In this document: one piece after another, positions 16,933 to 24,420 of the stretch | How positions within the stretch are numbered: the stretch's first letter is position 1 | Layout of the letters: each line of letters begins with the position of its first letter | From: Ulvibacter antarcticus | GTDB lineage: Bacteria; Bacteroidota; Bacteroidia; Flavobacteriales; Flavobacteriaceae | Assembly: GCF_003688405.1 (NCBI RefSeq) | Contig: NZ_REFC01000017.1 | Location: 1 to 54,941, forward strand | DNA: 54,941 nucleotides | Direction of reading: 5' to 3' | Translations under genes and position numbers: made by a program | Notes under the pieces: generated by a model | What the model was told of the DNA's origin: nothing | The model's database searches: none | Seen by the model: only the letters and a program-made list of their open reading frames with translations

Positions 16933-17166
16933 ATGAAAATCCAAGAATTTGAGAATTTATCAAATATTGAAAAGTTCAATGCTACAATTGACGTAGGCGA
17001 ATTTGTTATGTGCATAACTGAAGGTACTAAAAAATGTTTACTCTATTCTATCTCTTCATTTTTTGTAGAAGAACAATGGTGCATTTCCAGTAAGAAAATA
17101 GAAGGATATAAAAGTTTTACTGAGGGAAAATTACTCGATAAGTTTACTGGCATTATTCTATCTTAA
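16933..17166 (+). CDS. Small hypothetical protein
   Basis: From the ATG at 16933 the product is 77 residues (MKIQEFENLSNIEKFNATID onward) with a mixed strand pattern and two Cys. A 98-residue version from 16870 would start at the edge of the direct repeat, and its added N-terminus looks non-coding. The folded part (DVGEFVMCITEGTKKCLLYS, SFFVEEQWCISS) resembles many short uncharacterised proteins of Bacteroidota. The 227 bp that follow (17167-17393) hold no gene. Confidence 0.55.
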   Translation: MKIQEFENLSNIEKFNATIDVGEFVMCITEGTKKCLLYSISSFFVEEQWCISSKKIEGYKSFTEGKLLDKFTGIILS

Positions 17167-17379
17167 TATCTACTTTAAAGCGATCTATTTTAAGCATAGA
17201 AAACATTACTAATAAAAAATCATTCATTTGTCAAGATTGTATTTATACTTAATAATCTTCAGAATAAAAAAACTATTGTATATTTAATCACTCCCTAGTT
17301 AATTCAATTTGATTTTTAATCGCAATAAAATAATTTATTTCATTTTTAACACATATGATTTAATAAATTGTTTAATTTG

Positions 17380-17396
17380 CACTTAACTTATAAGTG
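17380..17396. promoter_or_regulatory. Palindromic operator overlapping the TAC toxin start
   Basis: ACTTATAAGT (17386-17395) is a perfect palindrome inside the wider inverted repeat CACTTA...TAAGTG (17380-17396). It overlaps the GTG start at 17394. Toxin-antitoxin operons are normally repressed by their HTH antitoxin at such sites. Confidence 0.5.
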
Positions 17397-17909
17397 AATT
17401 TGGAATTTAAATTACTAGCACTAAAGACACTTTCATTTAATAAGGTGAGGTACTATTCTATTCAAAAAGAAGGATTTGAAAAATCCGAATTTAAGGATTT
17501 TACAGATAGAATGATACTTTTGGGCGCAAGTGACTCTAGAGTACTAAGTGATCTTATTGAAATTAGATCTCAATTAAAATTAATTGGTGACAAATTTGGC
17601 GCAAAAACAAATAAATTTAAAATGGAAGGAAAGGCATTTGGCTTAGCCTTGCAATATCCCTCTAGAAAGAACAAACTTGGAATTTATGGGCTACGCGTTT
17701 ATTGTATTATTTTATCAGATAATATAGTTATTCTTATGAATGGTGGTGACAAAACAAAAAAGAAAGCACAGGATTGTAGTAATGTGTCTATTTACTTTCA
17801 TGAAGCAAACCATTTTACTACTATTTTTAACAATTATATTCAAGACGGCACACTAAATAAATATTATCGTGATCTCATTAATGATAATGATGATCCTTTA
17901 TTCTATTAA
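17394..17909 (+). CDS. Toxin of a toxin-antitoxin-chaperone operon (RelE/HigB-like)
   Basis: The 171-residue protein starts at a GTG. The C-terminal half reads KLGIYGLRVYCIILSDNIVI, then LMNGGDKTKKKAQDC and YFHEANHFTTIFNNYI. This order matches Bacteroidota RelE/HigB-type proteins found next to HTH antitoxins. The typical activity of that superfamily is mRNA cleavage, often at the ribosome. The basic stretch after NGGDKTKKK and the NHF helix are candidate functional parts, but no catalytic residue can be assigned by eye. It is followed after two bases by an XRE-type antitoxin and then a SecB-like chaperone, which makes the toxin role likely. Confidence 0.72.
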   Translation: MNLEFKLLALKTLSFNKVRYYSIQKEGFEKSEFKDFTDRMILLGASDSRVLSDLIEIRSQLKLIGDKFGAKTNKFKMEGKAFGLALQYPSRKNKLGIYGLRVYCIILSDNIVILMNGGDKTKKKAQDCSNVSIYFHEANHFTTIFNNYIQDGTLNKYYRDLINDNDDPLFY

Positions 17910-17911
17910 TT

Positions 17912-18400
17912 ATGGCAAAATTAGAGCATTCAACAGAAGACTTTTCATTTTTTAGTAACAACGAGAAGTCAATTGATCTTTATATTGATAGAGCATTTGA
18001 AATTTCAGAAAGAATTAATGCTATATTAATCTATAAAGGAATTTCTCAAAAAGAACTGGCTTCTATGCTAGGTAAGTCTGAATCTCAAGTGAGTAAATGG
18101 ACTTCAGGAGTGCATAATTTTACGATAAAAACTATAACAAAATTAGAAAGTGTATTAGAAGAAACAATCATAATACCTGTTGGTGGTGAAGAATTTAACA
18201 AAAAAGAACAGATAATTTATTTGAGTGATGAAAATTCAATCAATACAGTTTATTCACAAACCAAAATAATTGAAGGTAAATTTCTTTTCGCAAGTGAACC
18301 AGCCTGCGAATACAAAAGGATAAAACCCAGTAAAAAAACAACCAAAGGAAATAAAGAAATATCTTACAAAATAAGTAAACTTATAAAAGTAGATGAGTAG
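17912..18400 (+). CDS. XRE-family antitoxin with C-terminal extension
   Basis: The 162-residue protein has an HTH_3/XRE domain at about residues 32-88 (YKGISQKELASMLGKSESQV, SKWTSGVHNFTIKTITKLES). About 70 residues follow, with hydrophobic patches (EQIIYLSDENSINTVYSQTK, KFLFASEPACEYKRI) and a basic tail. In known TAC systems the antitoxin has a C-terminal chaperone-addiction segment that aggregates unless a SecB-like chaperone binds it. This extension is in the right place for that. Start is two bases after the toxin stop, and its 3' end overlaps the chaperone gene by eight bases. Confidence 0.82.
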   Translation: MAKLEHSTEDFSFFSNNEKSIDLYIDRAFEISERINAILIYKGISQKELASMLGKSESQVSKWTSGVHNFTIKTITKLESVLEETIIIPVGGEEFNKKEQIIYLSDENSINTVYSQTKIIEGKFLFASEPACEYKRIKPSKKTTKGNKEISYKISKLIKVDE

Positions 18401-18824
18401 TTTAGGACTTGAAATATTATCTTTAAAAGAAATCTTGTTTAAAGTTGACAAGGATGCATTAATTAAATTAAAAGACGATTTTGACATTTTAAAAATTGAC
18501 CAAACTTTCAATATAGAAACTATAAAGAATGCAAAAGATAAAGTAGGAATCTCTTATACACTCCAAGCATTTGTAAAGTTAAATCAGAAGAATAAATTAC
18601 TTTTTGAATTTAATGCTTACTTCTTATTTCAAATTGAAAGTGTTGAAAAAATAAAAAGGAAGAAAGGGAAGATTATTGAAATAGATCAAGATTTATTAAG
18701 ACTATTAGCATCTGTATGTGTTGGTACTAGTAGAGGGATCTTATCTCAAAAATCAAATAGTCTACCTCCCAATTTTATTCTACCAATTATTGATTTCGAA
18801 GAATTAAATAACAACATGACATAA
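18393..18824 (+). CDS. SecB-like chaperone of the TAC operon
   Basis: The 143-residue protein overlaps the antitoxin gene by eight bases. The central strands (GISYTLQAFVKLNQKNKLLF, FNAYFLFQIESVE) and C-terminal block (LLASVCVGTSRGIL...PPNFILPIIDFEEL) line up with the SecB fold. The latter corresponds to the SecB helix containing SRG followed by L.PVNFDAL. Length is close to SecB (about 155). Chromosomal SecB is not typical of Bacteroidota, so a dedicated TAC chaperone is more likely than a secretion chaperone. It would protect the antitoxin and so couple toxin release to chaperone load or phage infection. The match is by pattern only. Confidence 0.72.
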   Translation: MSSLGLEILSLKEILFKVDKDALIKLKDDFDILKIDQTFNIETIKNAKDKVGISYTLQAFVKLNQKNKLLFEFNAYFLFQIESVEKIKRKKGKIIEIDQDLLRLLASVCVGTSRGILSQKSNSLPPNFILPIIDFEELNNNMT

Positions 18825-18982
18825 TTTTATTAATCTAATTCTAATTTATTCCGTCCAAAATTTTAAAATCTGTTGGTTTTTAATTTAAATCATATTTCTC
18901 TCCAATTATTAAAATTGATTGAGTTCAATTTATTGATTAAAAGTGGCACATGAAAATTTCATTGATCACATATTTTCAAAAT

Positions 18983-19003
18983 ACTGACTAATCGCTGACT
19001 AAA
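18983..19003 (+). promoter_or_regulatory. Right-end integrase arm-like double repeat
   Basis: ctgactaatcgctgactaaa mirrors the left-end site at 9594-9614, with two TGACTA copies 11 bp apart in the same orientation. It lies 56 bp inside attR. The stretch 18825-18982 contains no gene. Confidence 0.5.
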
Positions 19004-19013
19004 TCACTAACAA

Positions 19014-19055
19014 GAAAACCGCAACAAGTTATAAAATAACAAGTTACGGTTTTTC
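19014..19055 (-). terminator. Terminator downstream of tRNA-Leu, carried by the element
   Basis: A long imperfect hairpin (AAAACCGcaac aagttat ... ataac aagttaCGGTTTTT) directly follows the tRNA 3' end. It ends in T-runs on both strands. It lies on the element side of attR, so the inserted DNA supplies termination for the tRNA transcript. Confidence 0.7.
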
Positions 19056-19058
19056 TAT

Positions 19059-19079
19059 GTACTGATGGCGGGACTTGAA
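19059..19079. other. attR: tRNA-Leu 3' end copy of the 21-bp direct repeat
   Basis: Identical to 9440-9460 and contained almost wholly in the intact tRNA-Leu. This marks the right boundary of the element. Confidence 0.85.
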
Positions 19080-19143
19080 CCCGCACGCCCAAAAGAGCAC
19101 AGGATTTTAAGTCCGGCGTGTCTACCAATTCCACCACATCAGC
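19060..19143 (-). tRNA. tRNA-Leu (anticodon UAA)
   Basis: The minus strand folds as an 84-nt class II tRNA. The acceptor stem pairs GCTGATG with CATCAGT, the D-arm is TGGTGGAATTGGTAGACACG, and the anticodon loop CTTAAAA gives UAA. A long variable arm (TGTGCTCTTTTGGGCGT) and the T-arm GCGGGTTCAAGTCCCGC follow. CCA is not encoded. The 3' end is the integration target of the neighbouring element and remains intact. Confidence 0.95.
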
Positions 19144-19148
19144 AAATC

Positions 19149-19165
19149 GGTTACAGTCTGTAACC
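19149..19165. other. Perfect hairpin between the two tRNAs
   Basis: GGTTACAG and CTGTAACC form an 8-bp stem around a single T, just upstream of tRNA-Leu. It may guide processing of the joint tRNA transcript. Confidence 0.5.
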
Positions 19166-19184
19166 TGGTAGTATTTAATTATAA

Positions 19185-19225
19185 GCGAAAAACGGCCCCG
19201 ATGCTTCGGGGGAACCCGCGACCTT
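19185..19225 (-). pseudogene. Degenerate copy of the tRNA-Gly 3' end
   Basis: gcgaaaaacgg (19185-19195) and aacccgcgacct (19213-19224) repeat the acceptor and T-arm part of the adjacent tRNA-Gly (19244-19255 and 19261-19272). An extra hairpin (ccccgatgcttcgggg) is inserted between them. There is no 5' half, so it is a scar rather than a functional tRNA. Confidence 0.55.
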
Positions 19226-19242
19226 GTGAGGTCTCGCTTTCG

Positions 19243-19315
19243 AGCGAAAAACGGGATTCGAACCCGCGACCTCCACCTTGGCAAGGTGGCGCTCTACCAA
19301 CTGAGCTATTTTCGC
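19243..19315 (-). tRNA. tRNA-Gly (anticodon GCC)
   Basis: A 73-nt cloverleaf on the minus strand has acceptor stem GCGAAAA/TTTTCGC and D-arm TAGCTCAGTTGGTAGAGC. The anticodon arm CCACCTTGCCAAGGTGG gives GCC, and the T-arm is GCGGGTTCGAATCCCGT. It lies upstream of tRNA-Leu and is probably co-transcribed with it. Confidence 0.95.
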
Positions 19316-19503
19316 GATTTTTAAGAACATAACTTACTTTTAGTACCATTGCACTGTTGCGAGTAAGCAGCTGCAAATTTAAAATTTTTATACCAATACC
19401 AAAGGTTTTTCTTAAGATATTTTAATGATTCAGACGCCTGGAAAACCTCCTCTTACAGAGCGGTATAAGCTATAAAATGACAATTTCGAAGCCTTTTTAA
19501 GTT

Positions 19504-22128
19504 TTATTTTTTGATTTTTACTGAAGCACTTCGTTGTAACATCCGCTTAATTTCATTAAGTTTCATCAAGGCTTCCACCGGTGTTAAGGTATCGATATCA
19601 ATATCCAAAATTTCATCACGTAGCTCTACCAACAACGGATCATCTAGTTTAAAGAAACTGAGTTGCATTTCATCTTTGGAAATAGCCTTCATTTCTTCTG
19701 TCAATTCTTCGGAAGAATGTAATTTCTCCAGTCTTTTCAGTATTTTATTTGCGCGATGTAATACAGCCTGTGGCATTCCCGCCATCTTTGCAACATGAAT
19801 TCCGAAGCTGTGATGTGAACCTCCAGGCACCAGTTTCCGAAGAAAAAGAACATCATCCTTTAATTCTTTAACTGCAACATTATAATTTTTAATCCGAGCA
19901 AAAGTCTCGGTCATTTCATTAATCTCATGATAATGAGTAGCAAATAAAGTTTTAGCTCTCGAAGGGTGCTCATGCAAATACTCACTGATAGCCCAGGCAA
20001 TAGAAATTCCATCATACGTACTGGTTCCTCGTCCTATCTCATCTAAAAGCACTAAACTTCGTTCAGAAATATTGTTAAGGATACTCGCAGTCTCATTCAT
20101 TTCAACCATAAAAGTAGACTCACCCATTGAAATGTTATCACTGGCTCCTACTCTAGTAAATATCTTGTCAACATAGCCCATGCGAACGGCCTTTGCCGGA
20201 ACAAAACTTCCCATCTGCGCCAACAATACAATAAGGGCAGTCTGTCGTAAAATAGCAGATTTACCACTCATATTCGGACCCGTAATCATCACCAACTGCT
20301 GATTTTCCCTATCTAAAAACACATCGTTTGCGATATATGGATTATCAGGTGGGAGTTGCTTTTCTATCACCGGATGCCGCCCTTCTTTTATGTCCAAATC
20401 GAAGGAATCATCGAATAACGGACGGGAATAATTAGCTATTTTCGCCTGACTAGCAAAAGAACACAAACAATCGAGTTCGGCAATCAAAGCTGCATTTTGC
20501 TGCACAACCCCAATAAACTGCAAGCTCCATGTCACCAATTTGGCAAAAATCTCTTGCTCTAAAGCTGTAATCTTCTCTTCTGCGCCAAATATTTTGGATT
20601 CGTATACCTTAAGTTCCTCAGTTATATATCGCTCTGCCGAAACCAAAGTTTGTTTCCGGATCCATTCTTCAGGCACTTTATCTTTATGGGTGTTTCTTAC
20701 TTCAATATAATAGCCAAATACATTATTGGAAGCAATTTTTAAAGAACTAATGCCGGTTCGTTCAATTTCACGAGCCACCATTTGATCCAAATAGTCTTTT
20801 CCACCTTTTGAAATATTTCTTAACTCATCCAGGCTATCATTAAAACCAGGAGCAATTGCATTTCCTTTTAAAATATTTACCGGAGCTTCTTCATTTAGTG
20901 TTGTCTTGATTTTCTCTCTCAACAATTCACAATCCTGAAGCTGCTCCCCAATAATTTTGACCGATTCATTTTCAGATAATAACGTCTGAGCTTTTACTGG
21001 AATAATGGCTTCCAGAGAATTCTTCAATTGAACAAGTTCACGCGGATTGATTTTAGCCGTTGCGACCTTTGATATTAACCGTTCCAAATCTCCAATTCGC
21101 TTAATATGAGACTGTATCTTACCTAAAACCAACTCATTACCAAGCAGATAACTTACAATTTCATGTCTTCGGGTTATCTTTTCCACATTCTTTAACGGGA
21201 GTGCCATCCAGCGCTTTAACAATCTGCCTCCCATGGGAGAAATTGTCTTATCAATTACTTCTAGTAAGGTTACTGCATTTTGCTGAGTAGAATGGTATAA
21301 CTCGAGATTTCGAATGGTAAAACGGTCCATCCAGACATAATCATCTTCTGCAATTCTGGCAATTTTTGAGATATGTTGTAATTTGGTATGCCGCGTTTCG
21401 CTTAGATAGTGTAATGCAGCTCCGGATGCAACAACGCCATCTTCGAGATGATCGATTCCAAAACCTTTTAAATTCTTGGTGTCAAAATGTTTCAGAAGTA
21501 CTTCGGAAGCGTAATCTGTTTGAAAAACCCAATCTTCCAGATGAAACACATGAAAATTATCCCCAAAAGTTTCAGAAAATAACTTTCTTTTTTGTTTGCT
21601 GAAAAGCACTTCGGAAGGGTTAAAATTTTGAAGCAACTTATCGATGTATTCGGCAGATCCTTCCGAAGTTAAAAACTCTCCCGTTGAAACATCCAAAAAT
21701 GAAACTCCAATAGTCTTAGTTCGGGAATTACCAAAATGTACAGCCGCCAAAAAATTATTAGATTTCGACTGAAGAATATCATCATTTAAAGCCACCCCTG
21801 GAGTTACTAACTCAGTTACGCCTCTTTTTACGATGGTTTTAGTCTGCTTTGGATCTTCCAACTGATCGCAAATCGCGACTCTACAACCGGCCATTACAAG
21901 TTTAGGCAGATACGTATTTAATGAATGGTGTGGAAAACCGGCCAACGCTACATTATCACCTCCGTTATTTCTAGCGGTGAGTGTAATATTCAAAATACCG
22001 GCAGCCCTTACTGCATCTTCCCCAAATGTTTCATAAAAATCACCCACACGAAAGAGTAATAATGCATCAGGATATTTCGCCTTGATGGTATTATATTGCT
22101 TCATTAAAGGCGTGACTTTTTTTGCCAT
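19504..22128 (-). CDS. mutS: DNA mismatch repair protein MutS
   Basis: The 874-residue protein has full MutS architecture. The N-terminal mismatch-binding domain has the FYETF (Phe-x-Glu) motif near residue 32, followed by connector, lever and clamp regions. The C-terminal ABC-type ATPase has Walker [10 protein letters not shown] near 617, then [12 protein letters not shown] near 690 and FATHYHE. A KLHSSEE linker leads to the C-terminal dimer helix. It recognises base mismatches and small loops and recruits MutL. Start is the ATG at 22126-22128. It is transcribed divergently from the TrmH-type gene. Confidence 0.97.
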   Translation of the reverse strand: MAKKVTPLMKQYNTIKAKYPDALLLFRVGDFYETFGEDAVRAAGILNITLTARNNGGDNVALAGFPHHSLNTYLPKLVMAGCRVAICDQLEDPKQTKTIVKRGVTELVTPGVALNDDILQSKSNNFLAAVHFGNSRTKTIGVSFLDVSTGEFLTSEGSAEYIDKLLQNFNPSEVLFSKQKRKLFSETFGDNFHVFHLEDWVFQTDYASEVLLKHFDTKNLKGFGIDHLEDGVVASGAALHYLSETRHTKLQHISKIARIAEDDYVWMDRFTIRNLELYHSTQQNAVTLLEVIDKTISPMGGRLLKRWMALPLKNVEKITRRHEIVSYLLGNELVLGKIQSHIKRIGDLERLISKVATAKINPRELVQLKNSLEAIIPVKAQTLLSENESVKIIGEQLQDCELLREKIKTTLNEEAPVNILKGNAIAPGFNDSLDELRNISKGGKDYLDQMVAREIERTGISSLKIASNNVFGYYIEVRNTHKDKVPEEWIRKQTLVSAERYITEELKVYESKIFGAEEKITALEQEIFAKLVTWSLQFIGVVQQNAALIAELDCLCSFASQAKIANYSRPLFDDSFDLDIKEGRHPVIEKQLPPDNPYIANDVFLDRENQQLVMITGPNMSGKSAILRQTALIVLLAQMGSFVPAKAVRMGYVDKIFTRVGASDNISMGESTFMVEMNETASILNNISERSLVLLDEIGRGTSTYDGISIAWAISEYLHEHPSRAKTLFATHYHEINEMTETFARIKNYNVAVKELKDDVLFLRKLVPGGSHHSFGIHVAKMAGMPQAVLHRANKILKRLEKLHSSEELTEEMKAISKDEMQLSFFKLDDPLLVELRDEILDIDIDTLTPVEALMKLNEIKRMLQRSASVKIKK

Positions 22129-22133
22129 ATCAT

Positions 22134-22151
22134 TACCTGCTCAGGCAGGTA
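22134..22151. repeat. REP-like palindrome upstream of mutS
   Basis: TACCTGC tcag GCAGGTA is a 7-bp perfect inverted repeat five bases upstream of the mutS ATG. GC-rich palindromes of this kind occur repeatedly in flavobacterial intergenic DNA. The rest of 22152-22530 shows no gene. Confidence 0.5.
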
Positions 22152-22535
22152 TCTTTTTATTTCACACAGAATATTCTGAACTAGTAAAAATAAGGAAATT
22201 GCACTTTTTTATAAATAGAACTGATTGATATTTATTGAAAGTTTTTCACAAATAAGACCGCAAAAGGTAAAAAACTTAAAACAATAGATTTTAAGAGCGT
22301 ATTTTAACCTAGCGGACGTCCATAGTGGTCAAAAACAATTAATGCTCTAAAATGATATTGACTTTTGATGAATTTCAATATATAAACTTTATTACTCTGC
22401 TGTGTTATTATAAATATTATTTATTTTACCGTAATCTCTATAAAATTTCAAGAATCTATAAGAATAATTTATAGCCCTTGTTTTTATTTTTCAAAGCTTT
22501 TCAAAAAAGGCTAAGTGTTGATGAAATTAAAATTT

Positions 22536-22543
22536 TAGTTTTG
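22536..22543 (+). promoter_or_regulatory. -7 box of the TrmH-type gene, nearly leaderless
   Basis: TAGTTTTG matches TAnnTTTG and ends six bases before the ATG at 22549. A TTG at 22518-22520 may be the -33 box. The transcript would have almost no 5' leader. Confidence 0.45.
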
Positions 22544-22548
22544 CGATC

Positions 22549-23085
22549 ATGAAACATCGAAAGTTAAAAAATAGCGAACTAGACCGAATAAGTTCCGAAG
22601 AGTTTATTTCATCAGAAAAAACACCGCTTATTATTATACTCGATAATATTCGTAGTTTGAATAATATTGGATCCGTATTTAGAACCGCAGATGCATTTCT
22701 AATTCAAAAAATCTATCTCTGTGGCTTTACTGCAACTCCTCCTCATAAAGATATCCAAAAAACGGCTTTAGGAGCAACCGATAGTGTTGATTGGGAATAT
22801 GCAGAAGATACACTCCCGCTCATTGAGAAACTGCAAAAAGAAGGTGTATTCGTCACGTCAATAGAACAATCGGAAAACTCCATTATGCTTGATAAATTTG
22901 AAACGGATAAAAATAGAACCTATGCAGTCGTTTTCGGGAACGAAGTAAAAGGTGTTGCTCAAAATGTGGTTACCGCAAGTGACGCAGTAATTGAAATCCC
23001 GCAGTTTGGAACCAAACATTCATTAAACATAGCTGTTAGTGCTGGAATTGTACTTTGGGATCTTTTCTGCAAGCTGAAACGATAG
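22549..23085 (+). CDS. TrmH/SpoU family RNA methyltransferase
   Basis: The 178-residue protein carries the three SPOUT motifs: NIGSVFRTADAF near residue 41, VVFGNEVKGV near 126, and EIPQFGTKHSLNIAVSAGIV near 147. The fold forms a trefoil knot that binds S-adenosylmethionine and usually methylates a ribose 2'-OH of tRNA or rRNA. Substrate cannot be read from sequence. It is compact, without the extra N-terminal L30e-like domain of rRNA enzymes, which favours a tRNA target. It is monocistronic and convergent with the folK fusion gene. Confidence 0.9.
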   Translation: MKHRKLKNSELDRISSEEFISSEKTPLIIILDNIRSLNNIGSVFRTADAFLIQKIYLCGFTATPPHKDIQKTALGATDSVDWEYAEDTLPLIEKLQKEGVFVTSIEQSENSIMLDKFETDKNRTYAVVFGNEVKGVAQNVVTASDAVIEIPQFGTKHSLNIAVSAGIVLWDLFCKLKR

Positions 23086-23137
23086 TTGTAAAAACTACAT
23101 GTTCATAAAGCTTTATCGTGATATAGCAATATATAAA

Positions 23138-24265
23138 TTACGATATTATCTGTTTTAGCACAGTCAAATAGTCCTTGCGATTTTTTATGAAGTCTAAAGA
23201 TGAAATGTCTATAATCTTGATCGTTTCACTATGCTGTGATTTTATAAAATCTAGATAACCATCGTTTATTTTTTGCAGATACTCAGCTTCTATACTTTGC
23301 TCATAAGAACGTCCTCTTTTTTTAATATTTTCAAGCAAGCGCTCTGTATTTTGATATAAGTAAACATAAACATCCGGTTTTGGAAGCTCTTTATGCATCA
23401 AATGAAATAACTTTTTGTACAGATTGAACTCTTCATCCTGCAATGTCACTTTGGCAAATATCAACGATTTGTATGCGTCGTAATCGGCAATCACACAATC
23501 TTTAAACAAATCAAATTGGGTGATATCCTCTAGCAATTGTTGGTATCGATCGGCCAAGAATGACATCTCCAATGGAAAAGCATAACGCTGCTGGTTTTTA
23601 TAAAACTTAGGTAGAAACGGATTATCCTTAAAACGTTCCAAAATAAGCTTCGCATTAAAATCGGACGACAATTGCGATGCCAGACTTGTTTTCCCGGCGC
23701 CAATATTTCCTTCAATGGCGATATAGTTATACTTTGAAAGATCGTAATCTTTAATAGGATTTCGAAGCCATTTTGATTGCTTCGAAATAATGCTTTTGTC
23801 TGAAGTTTCAGACAAAAGTTGTATCATACTTTTTTTAAGAATAGCATGCTCAAACTCAGGATTAAGATCAACCATTGGCTGAAGCACAAACCTTCTATCT
23901 TGTAAATGTGGATGAGGAATTTTGAGCGATTTTGTGTCTTTGACCAAGTCATCGATAAACAAAATATCTATATCGATGGGTCGGGAAGTAAAGGAATCGT
24001 TGTCATTTCGCTCCCTTCCCATTTTTTTCTCAATAGCCAATATCTTATCTAAAAGCTTTCCTGAGGACAGTCGGCTTTGAACCTGAATCACACAATTCAG
24101 AAAATCGTCACCTTCAAACCCCATTGCCGGAGTTTGATACACTGCCGAAATCTTCAAAACAGTTCCAATCTCTTCAAAAATAGCATTTACGGCCTTTTGA
24201 AGATACTCAAACTTATTTCCCTGATTGCTTCCGAGGGAAAAATATATGTTCTGTAAAGCTTTGAT
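23138..24265 (-). CDS. folK: FolK-deoxynucleoside kinase fusion with no standard start codon
   Basis: The N-terminal domain is 6-hydroxymethyl-7,8-dihydropterin pyrophosphokinase (folate pathway): NIYFSLGSNQGN, then YQTPAMGFEG, GRERNDNDSFTSRPIDIDIL and PHPHLQDRRFVLQPM. The C-terminal domain is a deoxynucleoside kinase with P-loop IEGNIGAGKTS and the DRY and lid regions. This fusion is usual in Bacteroidota. The conserved LGSNQGN lies upstream of the first available TTG (24157). No ATG, GTG or TTG occurs between there and the in-frame stop further upstream. An ATC at 24263-24265, followed by AAA as in typical MK starts, is the best initiation site (375 residues). Start assignment is uncertain; identity is firm. 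Confidence 0.9.
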   Translation of the reverse strand: MKALQNIYFSLGSNQGNKFEYLQKAVNAIFEEIGTVLKISAVYQTPAMGFEGDDFLNCVIQVQSRLSSGKLLDKILAIEKKMGRERNDNDSFTSRPIDIDILFIDDLVKDTKSLKIPHPHLQDRRFVLQPMVDLNPEFEHAILKKSMIQLLSETSDKSIISKQSKWLRNPIKDYDLSKYNYIAIEGNIGAGKTSLASQLSSDFNAKLILERFKDNPFLPKFYKNQQRYAFPLEMSFLADRYQQLLEDITQFDLFKDCVIADYDAYKSLIFAKVTLQDEEFNLYKKLFHLMHKELPKPDVYVYLYQNTERLLENIKKRGRSYEQSIEAEYLQKINDGYLDFIKSQHSETIKIIDISSLDFIKNRKDYLTVLKQIIS

Positions 24266-24420
24266 CTTGTATAAATTTTTTAGGAAGTTTTGTAAACTCT
24301 TATCGCTCTATAATATTGGTAAAGGCACTAATTAATATAAAATAATGCCCTACTAAATTAGCACGAAATTAACGAAAAGAAAAATACTTCCTAGTATCTT
24401 TATCCCTTTTAAAAACCATT

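Larger units (their letters stand above)
9440..19079. mobile_element. Integrative element in tRNA-Leu(UAA), about 9.6 kb
   Basis: The boundaries are a 21-bp direct repeat (9440-9460 and 19059-19079). The right copy is part of an intact tRNA-Leu and the left copy is an isolated tRNA 3' end. Inside are a tyrosine recombinase next to the left end, an excisionase-like HTH gene, a possible replication initiator, poorly known cargo, an iteron-like region and a toxin-antitoxin-chaperone operon. The interior looks more AT-rich than the flanks. No relaxase, coupling protein, capsid or type IV secretion gene is seen. It is therefore best described as a small integrative element or satellite that may depend on helper functions. 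Boundaries are strongly supported; mobility class is inference. Confidence 0.87.

Noticed and set aside
16132-17015. Minus-strand frames sharing the peptide RYDLKIVF
   Set aside because: The shared peptide comes from the 26-bp direct repeat read in the same frame. They overlap better-supported genes.
16191-17200. Integron attC-type cassette array
   Set aside because: The 26-bp repeats lack the paired R/L core boxes (RYYYAAC...GTTRRRY) and no integron integrase is present.
18988-19376. Two minus-strand open frames across the tRNA cluster
   Set aside because: They translate the tRNA-Leu and tRNA-Gly genes and have no protein-like features.
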